Source: Dyadobacter endophyticus (lineage in GTDB: Bacteria; Bacteroidota; Bacteroidia; Cytophagales; Spirosomataceae). From it: a stretch of 64,000 nt of DNA. The stretch is taken from contig NZ_BMIA01000002.1 of NCBI RefSeq assembly GCF_014641595.1, positions 1,550,001 through 1,614,000 of the forward strand, in the 5' to 3' direction. The notes beneath the pieces were generated by a model. That model saw only the letters and a program-made list of their open reading frames with translations. It had not been told where the DNA came from and did not search any database. The position numbers were made by a program, and so were the translations under genes. This document shows positions 26,296-34,221 of this stretch, in pieces. Position 1 is the first letter of the stretch; each line of letters opens with the position of its first letter.

Positions 26296-26326
26296 TTTGC
26301 TGTAAGATTTTTTTTTTGAAAATTTG
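26296..26326 (+). promoter_or_regulatory. Promoter upstream of the candidate arginine leader peptide
   Basis: TTTG at 26296-26299, then exactly 19 bp, then AAAATTTG at 26319-26326. This equals the Bacteroidota TTTG-N19-TAnnTTTG promoter with one mismatch (A for T at the first -7 base). It would start transcription near 26332, about 22 bp before the leader ATG. Confidence 0.5.
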
Positions 26327-26353
26327 CAGCCTCTTAGACGCACAAGCAAGTCA

Positions 26354-26425
26354 ATGAATCACAACGGCATACATACAGTTCTGCATACTACGCCTTTCCG
26401 ATTCAGGTCCCCAAGGACCGCATAA
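26354..26425 (+). CDS. Candidate arginine leader peptide (23 residues)
   Basis: An ATG at 26354 opens 23 codons ending in TAA at 26423-26425. Arg falls at positions 16, 18 and 21 (PFRFRSPRTA), encoded CGA, AGG, AGG; the frame also has three His. The last Arg codons lie inside a GGTCC-CCAA-GGACC hairpin (26406-26419). The frame follows a promoter match and precedes a gene whose product resembles the first enzyme of arginine synthesis. This is the layout of an amino-acid attenuation leader, where ribosome stalling on scarce charged tRNA changes mRNA folding. No strong intrinsic terminator is seen, so the mechanism is unproved and chance remains possible. Confidence 0.4.
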   Translation: MNHNGIHTVLHTTPFRFRSPRTA

Positions 26426-26548
26426 TCTCTTTTTACCTACGTGGTAATATCTAATCCCCACAATTTTCTTACAATTTCTAGACGTCCCATCGTTTGTCTC
26501 TGGGTATAGTTAATTATTGTCTTGAACATTTTGTCAGCATAGTCATCA

Positions 26549-27280
26549 ATGAAAAATACCGAAGTAGTGGGCAGTAAGTTTATCATACAGACTGCCAATG
26601 AAAATCATCTCCATTACGCTGAGCGGATCTGCGCGGAAATGGAGGAGAGCGCCAAAAAGCGTGGTACCGGTATAGCCAAACGTTCCCCTGTGTATATCAT
26701 GGAGAAAATGGTGGAAGGAAAAGCTATCATAGCCACTACCGACACCGGCGAATGGGTAGGGTTTTGTTACATCGAAACCTGGGAGCACGGAAAATTCGTA
26801 GCGAATTCAGGGCTGATCGTACATCCTGATTTCCGCAACAGCGGCATGGCGAAGGCTATTAAAATGAAAGCTTTCGAATTGTCGCGCCAAAAATATCCTG
26901 ATGCCAAAATTATCGGTATCACTACGAGCCTGCCGGTGATGAAAATCAACTCGGACCTGGGCTACGAGCCTGTTACATTCAGTGAATTGCCCGCCGACGA
27001 CGCATTCTGGAAAGGCTGCGCGAGCTGCGTGAATTACGACGTACTTACCCGGACCGGCAGAAAACACTGCCTTTGCACGGGTATGATGTATGATCCGGAA
27101 GATAAAAAACCTGCCGCGACGCCTACCAGCGGAAGCGAAACGGCCACCGAAAGCCATACCTGGGATTTCTTGAAGGAATCGAGCCTCTACGAGCGCTGGA
27201 TGCGCATTAAGCAACGCATTTTGCTGCGAAGGGAAGAACGTGCCAAAAAGAAAAACGCCGGGGCCGTGCTGGTACATTAA
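26549..27280 (+). CDS. GNAT-family acetyltransferase, candidate N-acetylglutamate synthase
   Basis: The 243-residue protein has a GNAT domain at about residues 12-150, with acetyl-CoA-binding signature VHPDFRNSGMAKAIKMKAF and the following SDLGYEPVTF strand. After it comes a cysteine-rich segment, GCASCVNYDV...RKHCLCTG (CxxC and CxC), that could bind zinc, then a basic tail. It lies just before argG-argC-argD-argF' and there is no classic argA or argJ in the window, so it is a good candidate for the acylating first step (acetyl- or succinyl-glutamate). This is context-based inference. It probably has its own leader-controlled promoter and is followed by a terminator. Confidence 0.7.
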   Translation: MKNTEVVGSKFIIQTANENHLHYAERICAEMEESAKKRGTGIAKRSPVYIMEKMVEGKAIIATTDTGEWVGFCYIETWEHGKFVANSGLIVHPDFRNSGMAKAIKMKAFELSRQKYPDAKIIGITTSLPVMKINSDLGYEPVTFSELPADDAFWKGCASCVNYDVLTRTGRKHCLCTGMMYDPEDKKPAATPTSGSETATESHTWDFLKESSLYERWMRIKQRILLRREERAKKKNAGAVLVH

Positions 27281-27317
27281 TGTGCCGCACACTTTGATAG
27301 ATATCGTATCTTATTTT

Positions 27318-27363
27318 AATACCCCGCCCGGCAACCGAAATGGCCCGAAGCGGGGTATTTTTT
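27318..27363 (+). terminator. Intrinsic terminator after the argA-like gene
   Basis: AATACCCCGC (27318-27327) pairs perfectly with GCGGGGTATT (27350-27359) across a 22-nt loop, followed by a run of six T (27358-27363). It would separate the argA-like transcript from argG, which has its own -7 box right after it. Confidence 0.7.
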
Positions 27364-27365
27364 GT

Positions 27366-27373
27366 TACTTTTG
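27366..27373 (+). promoter_or_regulatory. -7 box of argG
   Basis: TACTTTTG matches TAnnTTTG exactly and lies 43 bp before the argG ATG, immediately after the terminator. No TTG is found at -33, where the terminator stem lies. Confidence 0.5.
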
Positions 27374-27416
27374 CACCGCAAATCAAGCATTTAGTCAGAA
27401 TTAGAATTTATATATA

Positions 27417-28619
27417 ATGTCACAGCCCAAAGTAGTATTAGCGTTTAGCGGGGGACTTGATACCTCCTTTTGTGTAAAATATTTAGCCGAAGACAGAGGT
27501 TACGAAGTGTACTCGGTTTTGGTTGACACCGGTGGTTTCTCGGACGAAGAGCTGAAAACCATCGAAGCGAATGCCTATGCTTTGGGCGTGAAGCAACATG
27601 CTACGGTTTCCAAAACCAGGGAATATTACAATGATTGTATCAAATACCTGATCTTCGGTAATATCCTGAAAAACAATACTTATCCCCTTTCGGTAAGCGC
27701 AGAGCGTATTTTCCAGGCGGTTGCAGTGGCGGAATATGCCAAAGAAATCGGTGCGAGCGCGATCGCGCATGGAAGCACTGGTGCCGGTAACGACCAGGTT
27801 CGTTTCGATATGGCGTTCCGCATCATTGTTCCGGAAGCCGAAATCATCACCCCGATCCGCGACCTGAAACTGTCCCGCGAGGCCGAAATCGAATACCTGA
27901 CCGCGAAAGGCGTTTCCCGTGACTGGACCAAAGCTGCATACAGCATTAATAAAGGCCTTTGGGGAACATCGGTAGGTGGGAAAGAAACATTGACTTCCGA
28001 CCAATACCTCCCGGAATCGGCATGGCCTACACAAATCACCAAAACAGAGCCTGAGCGCATCACTTTAGAATTTGTAAATGGTGAATTAAAGGGCGTTGCC
28101 GGCGAAAGTTTTGAAAACTCGGTAACCGCTATTCAAAAGCTGGCAGAGATTGCTCAGCCGTTCGGAATCGGTCGGGATATTCACGTGGGCGACACCATTA
28201 TCGGTATCAAAGGCCGCGTAGGTTTTGAAGCTGCTGCTCCGTTGATCATTATCAAAGCGCATCATACCCTTGAGAAGCATGTTTTGACAGAACAACAATT
28301 GTACTGGAAAGAGCAGCTTTCGAACTGGTACGGCAGCCTGCTCCACAAAGGGCAGTTTGTAGAGCCGGTCATGCGCAACATCGAAACATTCCTGGGCGAC
28401 ACGCAGTCGCACGTGACAGGTAAAGTGCATGTATACCTAGCACCGCATCGCTTCCATGTAGAAGGTATTGAGTCGCCATTTGATCTGATGTCATCGAAAT
28501 TCGGCAGCTACGGCGAAATGAACAATGCATGGACCGGCGACGACGTACGCGGCTTCTCAAAAGTAGCTTCGAACCAGGTAATGATTTATGGGAAGGTAAG
28601 TGACTCGGTAAATCAGTAA
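27417..28619 (+). CDS. argG: Argininosuccinate synthase
   Basis: The 400-residue enzyme joins citrulline and aspartate using ATP. The PP-loop AFSGGLDTSFCVKYL is near the N-terminus, with AHGSTGAGNDQVRFD and the C-terminal helical region (SSKFGSYGEMN) also typical. The order argG, argC, argD, argF' is common in Bacteroidota. In the acyl-citrulline route, the deacylated citrulline made by ArgE is its substrate. The gene has its own promoter and precedes argC by 5 bp. Confidence 0.94.
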   Translation: MSQPKVVLAFSGGLDTSFCVKYLAEDRGYEVYSVLVDTGGFSDEELKTIEANAYALGVKQHATVSKTREYYNDCIKYLIFGNILKNNTYPLSVSAERIFQAVAVAEYAKEIGASAIAHGSTGAGNDQVRFDMAFRIIVPEAEIITPIRDLKLSREAEIEYLTAKGVSRDWTKAAYSINKGLWGTSVGGKETLTSDQYLPESAWPTQITKTEPERITLEFVNGELKGVAGESFENSVTAIQKLAEIAQPFGIGRDIHVGDTIIGIKGRVGFEAAAPLIIIKAHHTLEKHVLTEQQLYWKEQLSNWYGSLLHKGQFVEPVMRNIETFLGDTQSHVTGKVHVYLAPHRFHVEGIESPFDLMSSKFGSYGEMNNAWTGDDVRGFSKVASNQVMIYGKVSDSVNQ

Positions 28620-28624
28620 TTAAA

Positions 28625-29617
28625 ATGAGTTTATCGACGAATATAAATATTGGCATCATCGGCGCCGCTGGATATACCGGCGGCGAGTTGATCAGAATCC
28701 TGGTAAATCACCCCAACGTAACTATCGCATTCGCGCATAGCAAGAGCCAGGCTGGTAAGCCGGTTTACGCGACGCATACGGATCTACTCGGAGACACGGA
28801 ATTGGTATTTTCCGGCGACGACATTCAGCCATTACTGGATCAGCCAGGTTTGAATGCGATTTTCCTGTGCTCCGGCCATGGCGAGTCAAAGAAGTTTCTG
28901 GATGAATATCAATTGCCGGAAACTGTAAAAGTAATCGACCTCAGCACGGATTTCCGGAATGAGTCGAATGGCTTTGTATATGGCTTGCCGGAGTTGCAGC
29001 GTGAGCAGATTAAAAGTGCGACTAAAATCGCCAACCCTGGTTGCTTTGCAACAAGCATCGAATTAGCGGTATTGCCACTCGCCAAGGCAGGTCTGATTAA
29101 AGACGACGTCCATGTGAGCGCGGTTACGGGCAGTACGGGTGCGGGACAAGCGCTGAGTGCGACCACGCATTTCACCTGGCGCAACAATAATATGTCGATC
29201 TACAAGGCATTCTCGCACCAGCATTTGACCGAGATCAAAATGACTTTCGGCAAGTTGCAGGCAGGTTTTGATAAGGCTGTGAATTTTGTACCGTATCGTG
29301 GCGACTACACGCGGGGTATTATCGCCAATGTGTATACCCGTTTTGCGGGGACTTTGGAAGAAGCAAAAGAACTTTACAAAAGCTACTATGCCTCGCACCC
29401 ATTCACGCACGTGAGCGACACGCCGATTGATTTGAAGCAGATTGTGAATACCAACAAATGCTTCGTTCACCTGGAAGTGCACGACGGCCAACTGCTGATC
29501 ACGAGCATTATCGATAACCTGACCAAAGGTGCATCGGGACAAGCCGTTCAGAATATGAACCTGATGTTCGGCTTGCCTGAGCATGCAGGGCTGCGGTTGA
29601 AGGCGCCGGCGTTTTAA
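28625..29617 (+). CDS. argC: N-acyl-gamma-glutamyl-phosphate reductase
   Basis: The 330-residue enzyme reduces acylglutamyl phosphate to the semialdehyde with NADPH. It has the N-terminal dinucleotide motif IGAAGYTGGELIRIL, catalytic Cys in ANPGCFATSIELAVLPL, and the C-terminal LF-G-P--AGL ending (MFGLPEHAGLRL). It starts 5 bp after argG. The upstream kinase ArgB is not in the window. Confidence 0.95.
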   Translation: MSLSTNINIGIIGAAGYTGGELIRILVNHPNVTIAFAHSKSQAGKPVYATHTDLLGDTELVFSGDDIQPLLDQPGLNAIFLCSGHGESKKFLDEYQLPETVKVIDLSTDFRNESNGFVYGLPELQREQIKSATKIANPGCFATSIELAVLPLAKAGLIKDDVHVSAVTGSTGAGQALSATTHFTWRNNNMSIYKAFSHQHLTEIKMTFGKLQAGFDKAVNFVPYRGDYTRGIIANVYTRFAGTLEEAKELYKSYYASHPFTHVSDTPIDLKQIVNTNKCFVHLEVHDGQLLITSIIDNLTKGASGQAVQNMNLMFGLPEHAGLRLKAPAF

Positions 29618-29648
29618 TTCACTTTTAGAATCTAAATAAGATCAGACA

Positions 29649-30785
29649 ATGTCACACCTATTTGACGTCTACCCCATTTACGATATCGAACCGGTGAAAG
29701 CCGAAGGCAGCTACCTCTGGGACCAGCATGGTACCAAGTACCTCGACCTTTACGGCGGCCACGCGGTGATTTCCGTCGGCCATTGCCATCCGTATTATGT
29801 GGATAAGCTGACGAAGCAATTGAATGCGATCAGCTTTTACTCCAATTCTGTAAAGATTTCCATACAGGAAGAATTGGCAGAGAAACTGGGTGAGCTTTCG
29901 GGCTATCCTGACTACAAGCTGTTCCTCTGCAACTCCGGCGCGGAAGCGAATGAGAACGCATTGAAACTGGCTTCTTTCCACAATGGCAGAACGAAGGTGA
30001 TTTCTTTCACCAAATCATTCCACGGCCGGACGGCCGGTGCGGTTGCTGCAACGGATAACCCATCCATTGTAGCTCCCATCAATTACAAAGAACACGTTAC
30101 TTTCCTGCCATTCAATGATGCGGCTGCTGCCGAGGAAAGCATTACCGACGAAGTTTGCGCGGTGATTGTGGAAGGTATTCAGGGCGTGGGAGGCATCAAT
30201 GTTTGTACCGACGAGTTTTTGCAAACATTAAGACGCAAATGCGATGAAACAGGCGCGATTCTCATCCTCGACAGTGTGCAATGCGGCTACGGGCGGACGG
30301 GCAAGTTCTTCTCGCACCAGTTCAGCGGCATTACGCCCGACATTATGTCGATGGCTAAGGGCATGGGCAATGGCTTCCCAATCGGCGGGATACTGATCTC
30401 TGCGAAATTCAAAGCGAGCTATGGTTTGCTGGGAACAACCTTCGGTGGTAACCACCTGGCGTGCGCCGCGGGCGTGGCGGTGCTGGATATTATGAAAGAA
30501 GAAAACCTGATCGCGAATGCAGCGGAGATCGGCGATTACCTGCTGGAAGGCATTAAGGCGATTGGAGGCTATAAGGAATTGAGAGGCCGCGGACTGATGA
30601 TCGGGATCGAGTATGATTTCCCTGTGAAAGATTTGCGCAACAAGCTTCTGTTTGAACACAAAATGTTCACAGGTGTGGCTGGCGCGAACACGATCCGCCT
30701 CCTGCCATCGCTCGCATTGGGGAAAACCGAGGCCGATTTGTTCCTCGAAGCATTGAAAAAAGAAGTATCTGTTGCGGCTGTTTGA
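29649..30785 (+). CDS. argD: Acylornithine aminotransferase
   Basis: The 378-residue class III PLP aminotransferase makes acylornithine from the semialdehyde and glutamate. The PLP lysine is in DIMSMAKGMGNGFPIGG, preceded by ILDSVQCGYGRTGKFF (the canonical DEVQ is DSVQ here), with CNSGAEANENALKLA at the cofactor phosphate site. It may also act in lysine or ornithine turnover. It lies 31 bp after argC. Confidence 0.93.
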   Translation: MSHLFDVYPIYDIEPVKAEGSYLWDQHGTKYLDLYGGHAVISVGHCHPYYVDKLTKQLNAISFYSNSVKISIQEELAEKLGELSGYPDYKLFLCNSGAEANENALKLASFHNGRTKVISFTKSFHGRTAGAVAATDNPSIVAPINYKEHVTFLPFNDAAAAEESITDEVCAVIVEGIQGVGGINVCTDEFLQTLRRKCDETGAILILDSVQCGYGRTGKFFSHQFSGITPDIMSMAKGMGNGFPIGGILISAKFKASYGLLGTTFGGNHLACAAGVAVLDIMKEENLIANAAEIGDYLLEGIKAIGGYKELRGRGLMIGIEYDFPVKDLRNKLLFEHKMFTGVAGANTIRLLPSLALGKTEADLFLEALKKEVSVAAV

Positions 30786-30855
30786 TTTTTTTGAACTAAT
30801 ACCATCCTTGTCCTAGTTGAGAATAGGAACACCTATCTCCGAAATTTTAACCTGA

Positions 30856-31803
30856 ATGAAACACTTTCTGTCCATTAAAGACGTCGCCGATCTCCCACAG
30901 CTCATTACCAGTGGCATTGCTGCTAAAAAGGATCCGTTTGCGGACCAGGCGCTGGGGAAAAACAAAACCATAGGTCTCTTGTTTTTCAATTCGAGTTTAA
31001 GGACGAGGATCAGCACCCAAAAGGCTGCTCAGAACCTTGGCCTGAACGTGATCACGATGAATGTGGGCCAGGATGGTTGGGGACTGGAAATGGAAGAGGG
31101 TGTAATCATGAACGGCGACAAGGCTGAGCACGTGAAAGAAGCGGCGGCGGTCATCGGTAGCTATTGCGATATCATCGGGATCCGGTCGTTCGCAGGCTTG
31201 CAGGATCGTGACAAGGATTATGCGGAAATCGTTTTTCAGCAATTTAAAAAATATGCACAGGTACCGATCATAAACCTCGAATCGGCGACGCGGCACCCGC
31301 TGCAATCGCTGGCCGACTGTATTACGATCGAAGAATTCAAGCTGAAACAACGCCCGAAAGTAGTGCTTACCTGGCTGCCGCATTTCAAAGCATTGCCGCA
31401 GGCGGTAGCTAATTCATTTTGCGAATGGATGAACCCAATGGACGTCGAGCTCGTGATCACGCATCCCGAAGGATATGATTTGTCTCCCGAATTTGTAGGT
31501 AAAGGCCAGGTAATCTACGACCAGGACAAGGCATTGGAAGGCGCCGATTTTGTATATGGTAAAAACTGGTCGTCGTACAATGAATATGGCAAGGTATTGA
31601 ATACCGACCCGTCGTGGATGATTACCGAGGCCAAAATGGCTTTGACCGACAATGGTAAATTCATGCACTGCCTGCCCGTACGCCGCAATATGAAGGTGGC
31701 CGACGAAGTGCTCGACGGCCCGCGTTCGCTGGTGATAGAGCAGGCCGCCAACCGCGAATGGTCGGCGCAGGCGGCATTGAAAGAGGTCTTGTTAGGATTG
31801 TAA
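30856..31803 (+). CDS. argF': N-acetyl/N-succinyl-ornithine carbamoyltransferase
   Basis: The 315-residue transcarbamylase resembles Bacteroides SOTCase and Xanthomonas AOTCase rather than ordinary ArgF. The carbamoyl-phosphate loop is FFNSSLRTRISTQK, then ATRHPLQSLADC and FMHCLPVRRN. From memory of the published work, residue 90 discriminates substrates (Pro90 in B. fragilis for succinyl-, Glu92 in Xanthomonas for acetyl-ornithine). Here the segment reads NGDKAEH, with Ala at position 90, so neither residue is present; a small residue should leave room for a succinyl group. The gene is last in the arg cluster, 70 bp after argD. Confidence 0.9.
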   Translation: MKHFLSIKDVADLPQLITSGIAAKKDPFADQALGKNKTIGLLFFNSSLRTRISTQKAAQNLGLNVITMNVGQDGWGLEMEEGVIMNGDKAEHVKEAAAVIGSYCDIIGIRSFAGLQDRDKDYAEIVFQQFKKYAQVPIINLESATRHPLQSLADCITIEEFKLKQRPKVVLTWLPHFKALPQAVANSFCEWMNPMDVELVITHPEGYDLSPEFVGKGQVIYDQDKALEGADFVYGKNWSSYNEYGKVLNTDPSWMITEAKMALTDNGKFMHCLPVRRNMKVADEVLDGPRSLVIEQAANREWSAQAALKEVLLGL

Positions 31804-31807
31804 TCGC

Positions 31808-31815
31808 TATTTTTG
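31808..31815 (+). promoter_or_regulatory. -7 box of hemH
   Basis: TATTTTTG matches TAnnTTTG and lies 66 bp before the hemH ATG. A TTG lies 16 bp upstream of it, slightly closer than usual, at the end of argF'. Confidence 0.45.
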
Positions 31816-31881
31816 CTAGACTGAATACGAAAAGGGGCAGTCGCACCGCAGCGGGCCTCTCATTATGAAACTGTTAATGAA

Positions 31882-32955
31882 ATGAGTACAACCACATTGG
31901 CTCAACCCTTCGATACTACAACGCTGAATGAAGTCCGTAAAACCGGCGTACTGATCGTGAACCTGGGCACGCCCGACAGCCCTTCTGTACCCGACGTGCG
32001 CAAGTACCTACGTCAGTTCCTGATGGACGAGCGCGTGATCGATATCCCTTATCTCAACCGTTGGTTTCTGATCAACCTGGTCATCGCACCTTTTCGCGCG
32101 CCGAAATCTGCAAAAGTGTACAAACAGCTTTGGCGGCCAGACGGCTCTCCGCTGAAAACGTATGGTTACTCTGTAAAAGATAAATTACAGAAAGTACTCG
32201 GCGAGAATTATGTAGTCGAACTGGCGATGCGTTACCAGAACCCGAGCATTGAAAAGGCGCTCACTGCATTGCGCAAGGAATGCCTGACGGAAATCATCGT
32301 CGTGCCATTCTTCCCGCAATATGCGTCCGCGTCTACCGGTTCGGTGTATAAAGAAGTAATGCGTGTCGTGAAAGACTGGGAAGTGCTGCCTGAAATCCGT
32401 TTTGTGAACCGCTTCCTTGAACATCCCAAGTTCATCAAGGGTTTTGTGGATTTAGGTAAAAAATACATGGCTCAGCATGATTACGACCATTTCGTGTTCA
32501 GCTACCACGGCTTGCCCGAGCGGCAGATTACCAAAGGCGATGTTACCGGCCATTTTTGCCAGTTCGGTAGCTGCTGCGACAAGCTCGATCACCGCAACCA
32601 GCATTGCTACCGAGCCCAATGCTTTGAAACGACGCGCTTGCTGGTGAAAGGAATGGGTATTCCAGAAGGCAAGTATACTACCTGCTTTCAGTCGCGATTG
32701 GGCAAAAATCCCTGGATCAAACCTTATACCGATGAGGTAATCCCTGAATTGACTAAAAAAGGTGTCAAAAGCGCATTAGCATTTTCTCCCGCATTCGTAG
32801 CCGACTGTCTGGAAACGACGATTGAAGTGGGTGAAGAATATAAAGAGCTATTCGAGAAAGAAGGCGGCCAGCACTGGCAGCTCGTCGAAAGCCTCAACGA
32901 CAGCGATATCTGGGTAGAATGCCTTGAAGATATCATCAAAAACCCGGCCGCCTGA
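31882..32955 (+). CDS. hemH: Ferrochelatase
   Basis: The 357-residue enzyme inserts Fe(II) into protoporphyrin IX. It begins GVLIVNLGTPDSP and has the metal-binding FSYHGLPERQ (His) and SPAFVADCLETTIEV (Glu). Between them is an unusual cysteine-rich stretch, CQFGSCCDKLDHRNQHCYRAQC, five Cys in 22 residues, longer than the usual CHC region of short bacterial enzymes. It could bind a metal or a [2Fe-2S] cluster, as in some bacterial ferrochelatases. The TGA stop lies in the loop of the following terminator. Confidence 0.93.
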   Translation: MSTTTLAQPFDTTTLNEVRKTGVLIVNLGTPDSPSVPDVRKYLRQFLMDERVIDIPYLNRWFLINLVIAPFRAPKSAKVYKQLWRPDGSPLKTYGYSVKDKLQKVLGENYVVELAMRYQNPSIEKALTALRKECLTEIIVVPFFPQYASASTGSVYKEVMRVVKDWEVLPEIRFVNRFLEHPKFIKGFVDLGKKYMAQHDYDHFVFSYHGLPERQITKGDVTGHFCQFGSCCDKLDHRNQHCYRAQCFETTRLLVKGMGIPEGKYTTCFQSRLGKNPWIKPYTDEVIPELTKKGVKSALAFSPAFVADCLETTIEVGEEYKELFEKEGGQHWQLVESLNDSDIWVECLEDIIKNPAA

Positions 32956-32980
32956 TTCAGGGGCCGGGTTTTGGCTTTTT
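32939..32980. terminator. Terminator spanning the end of hemH
   Basis: AAAACCCGGCC (32939-32949) pairs with GGCCGGGTTTT (32962-32972), an 11-bp stem with the hemH stop in the loop, followed by GGCTTTTT. It also faces the convergent cysteine desulfurase gene and could serve both directions. Confidence 0.8.
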
Positions 32981-32995
32981 AGAGGAATACCTCTT

Positions 32996-34144
32996 TTATA
33001 AAATAATGCTTTCTTTCTTGTAAAGGCCGATCAGCGTCTCGGCAGCATAATCGATCTCTGCTTCGGTGTTGTACTTCCCAAACGAGAAACGCACGTTAGC
33101 ACGGTTTTCATCGATTCTGAGCTCATTCAGCACATGCGAGCCAATGTCGGTACCACTCGAACACGCGCTGCCGCCAGAAACGGCAATTCCGGCGATGTCG
33201 AGGTTGAACAGCAGCATATCGCTGATATCCGACGGCGGCAGGCTTACGCTCAAAACAGTGTAAAGGCTTTTGCCTAACTCGCCTGAATTTCCGTTGAACG
33301 TCACACCTTCGATGCCGTCTTTCAGCTTACCGATCATACGCCCTTTCAGGCCTTCGATGTGTTGCTGATGCGCATCCATATCACGGTAAGCTATTTCCAA
33401 TGCCTTCGCTAATCCTACGATGCCATAAATATTCTCAGTCCCTCCGCGCATGTTACGCTCCTGCGCGCCCCCGTGTACGAAAGGATTTATTTTAATACCG
33501 GGACGAACGTACAAAAACCCGATGCCTTTCGGCCCATTGAACTTGTGCGCCGCACCGACGATGAAATTCGTTTTCAGTTTTTGCAGGTCATGGCGATAAT
33601 GACCCATCGTCTGCACGGTGTCGCTATGAAAAATGGCGTCGTACTTTTCGCAAATATCACCGGCCGTTTCAAGGTCGAGCAGGTTGCCTATCTCGTTGTT
33701 GCCATGCATCAGGGAAACCAGCGAACGCGGTTTCGAAGCAAGTAATGCGTCCAGATGTTGCAGATCAACCTCACCTTTTGCATTCAAATTCACAAAACTC
33801 AGCTCGATCACGCCCAGCTTTTTGAGGTGCTCCAGCGTATGCAATACCGCGTGGTGCTCAATGCGCGAGGTAATGGCATGTTTCAGGCCAAATGTCTCGA
33901 TGCTCGAACGGATAGCAGTATTATCGGCCTCGGTACCGCCCGAGGTGAAAAATATCTCGGCCGGCGCTGCATTCAGGATTCCCGCGATACTCTTCCTGGC
34001 CCGCTCGATGGATGAACGCACGGCGCGACCGTAAGAATGAATGGAAGAAGGGTTACCGAATTGCTCGGTCATCAGCGGCAGCATGGCTTCCAGAACCTCG
34101 GGGTCCAGCTGCGTCGTAGCCGCATTGTCCAGGTAGACTTTCAT
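32996..34144 (-). CDS. Cysteine desulfurase (NifS/IscS family)
   Basis: The 382-residue PLP enzyme takes sulfur from cysteine for Fe-S cluster or thiolation pathways. It starts VYLDNAATTQLDPEVLEAM; the PLP lysine is in GAAHKFNGPKGIGFLYV and the reactive Cys in SGGSACSSGTDIGSHVL. The insertion after that Cys (class I NifS/IscS-like) suggests IscS/NifS rather than SufS. No iscU or scaffold gene is adjacent. It is 77 bp from glmM on the same strand. Confidence 0.92.
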   Translation of the reverse strand: MKVYLDNAATTQLDPEVLEAMLPLMTEQFGNPSSIHSYGRAVRSSIERARKSIAGILNAAPAEIFFTSGGTEADNTAIRSSIETFGLKHAITSRIEHHAVLHTLEHLKKLGVIELSFVNLNAKGEVDLQHLDALLASKPRSLVSLMHGNNEIGNLLDLETAGDICEKYDAIFHSDTVQTMGHYRHDLQKLKTNFIVGAAHKFNGPKGIGFLYVRPGIKINPFVHGGAQERNMRGGTENIYGIVGLAKALEIAYRDMDAHQQHIEGLKGRMIGKLKDGIEGVTFNGNSGELGKSLYTVLSVSLPPSDISDMLLFNLDIAGIAVSGGSACSSGTDIGSHVLNELRIDENRANVRFSFGKYNTEAEIDYAAETLIGLYKKESIIL

Positions 34145-34221
34145 TGGGATATAAAATTAGAAAGATCACTCATCGTCTTTTTCGACAATAAGTGACCTGA
34201 ATTAGCTTAGCAACAGCTTTA

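Larger units (their letters stand above)
26167..26548. other. 382-bp regulatory gap before the argA-like gene
   Basis: This is the longest gap without a normal gene. It contains a promoter (26296-26326), a 23-codon open frame with three Arg codons (26354-26425), a GGTCC/GGACC hairpin inside that frame, a T-run at 26430-26434, and two overlapping, mutually exclusive small stems: TTACC (26433-26437) with GGTAA (26443-26447), and GTGG (26441-26444) with CCAC (26458-26461), the latter followed by AATTTTCTT. The aat promoter must lie in the left part; I could not identify it. Confidence 0.5.

Noticed and set aside
26406-26434. GGTCC/GGACC hairpin plus T-run as a classic intrinsic terminator of the arg leader
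   Set aside because: The stem is only 5 bp and 10 nt separate it from the T-run, with the leader stop codon in between; kept only as one part of the candidate regulatory region.
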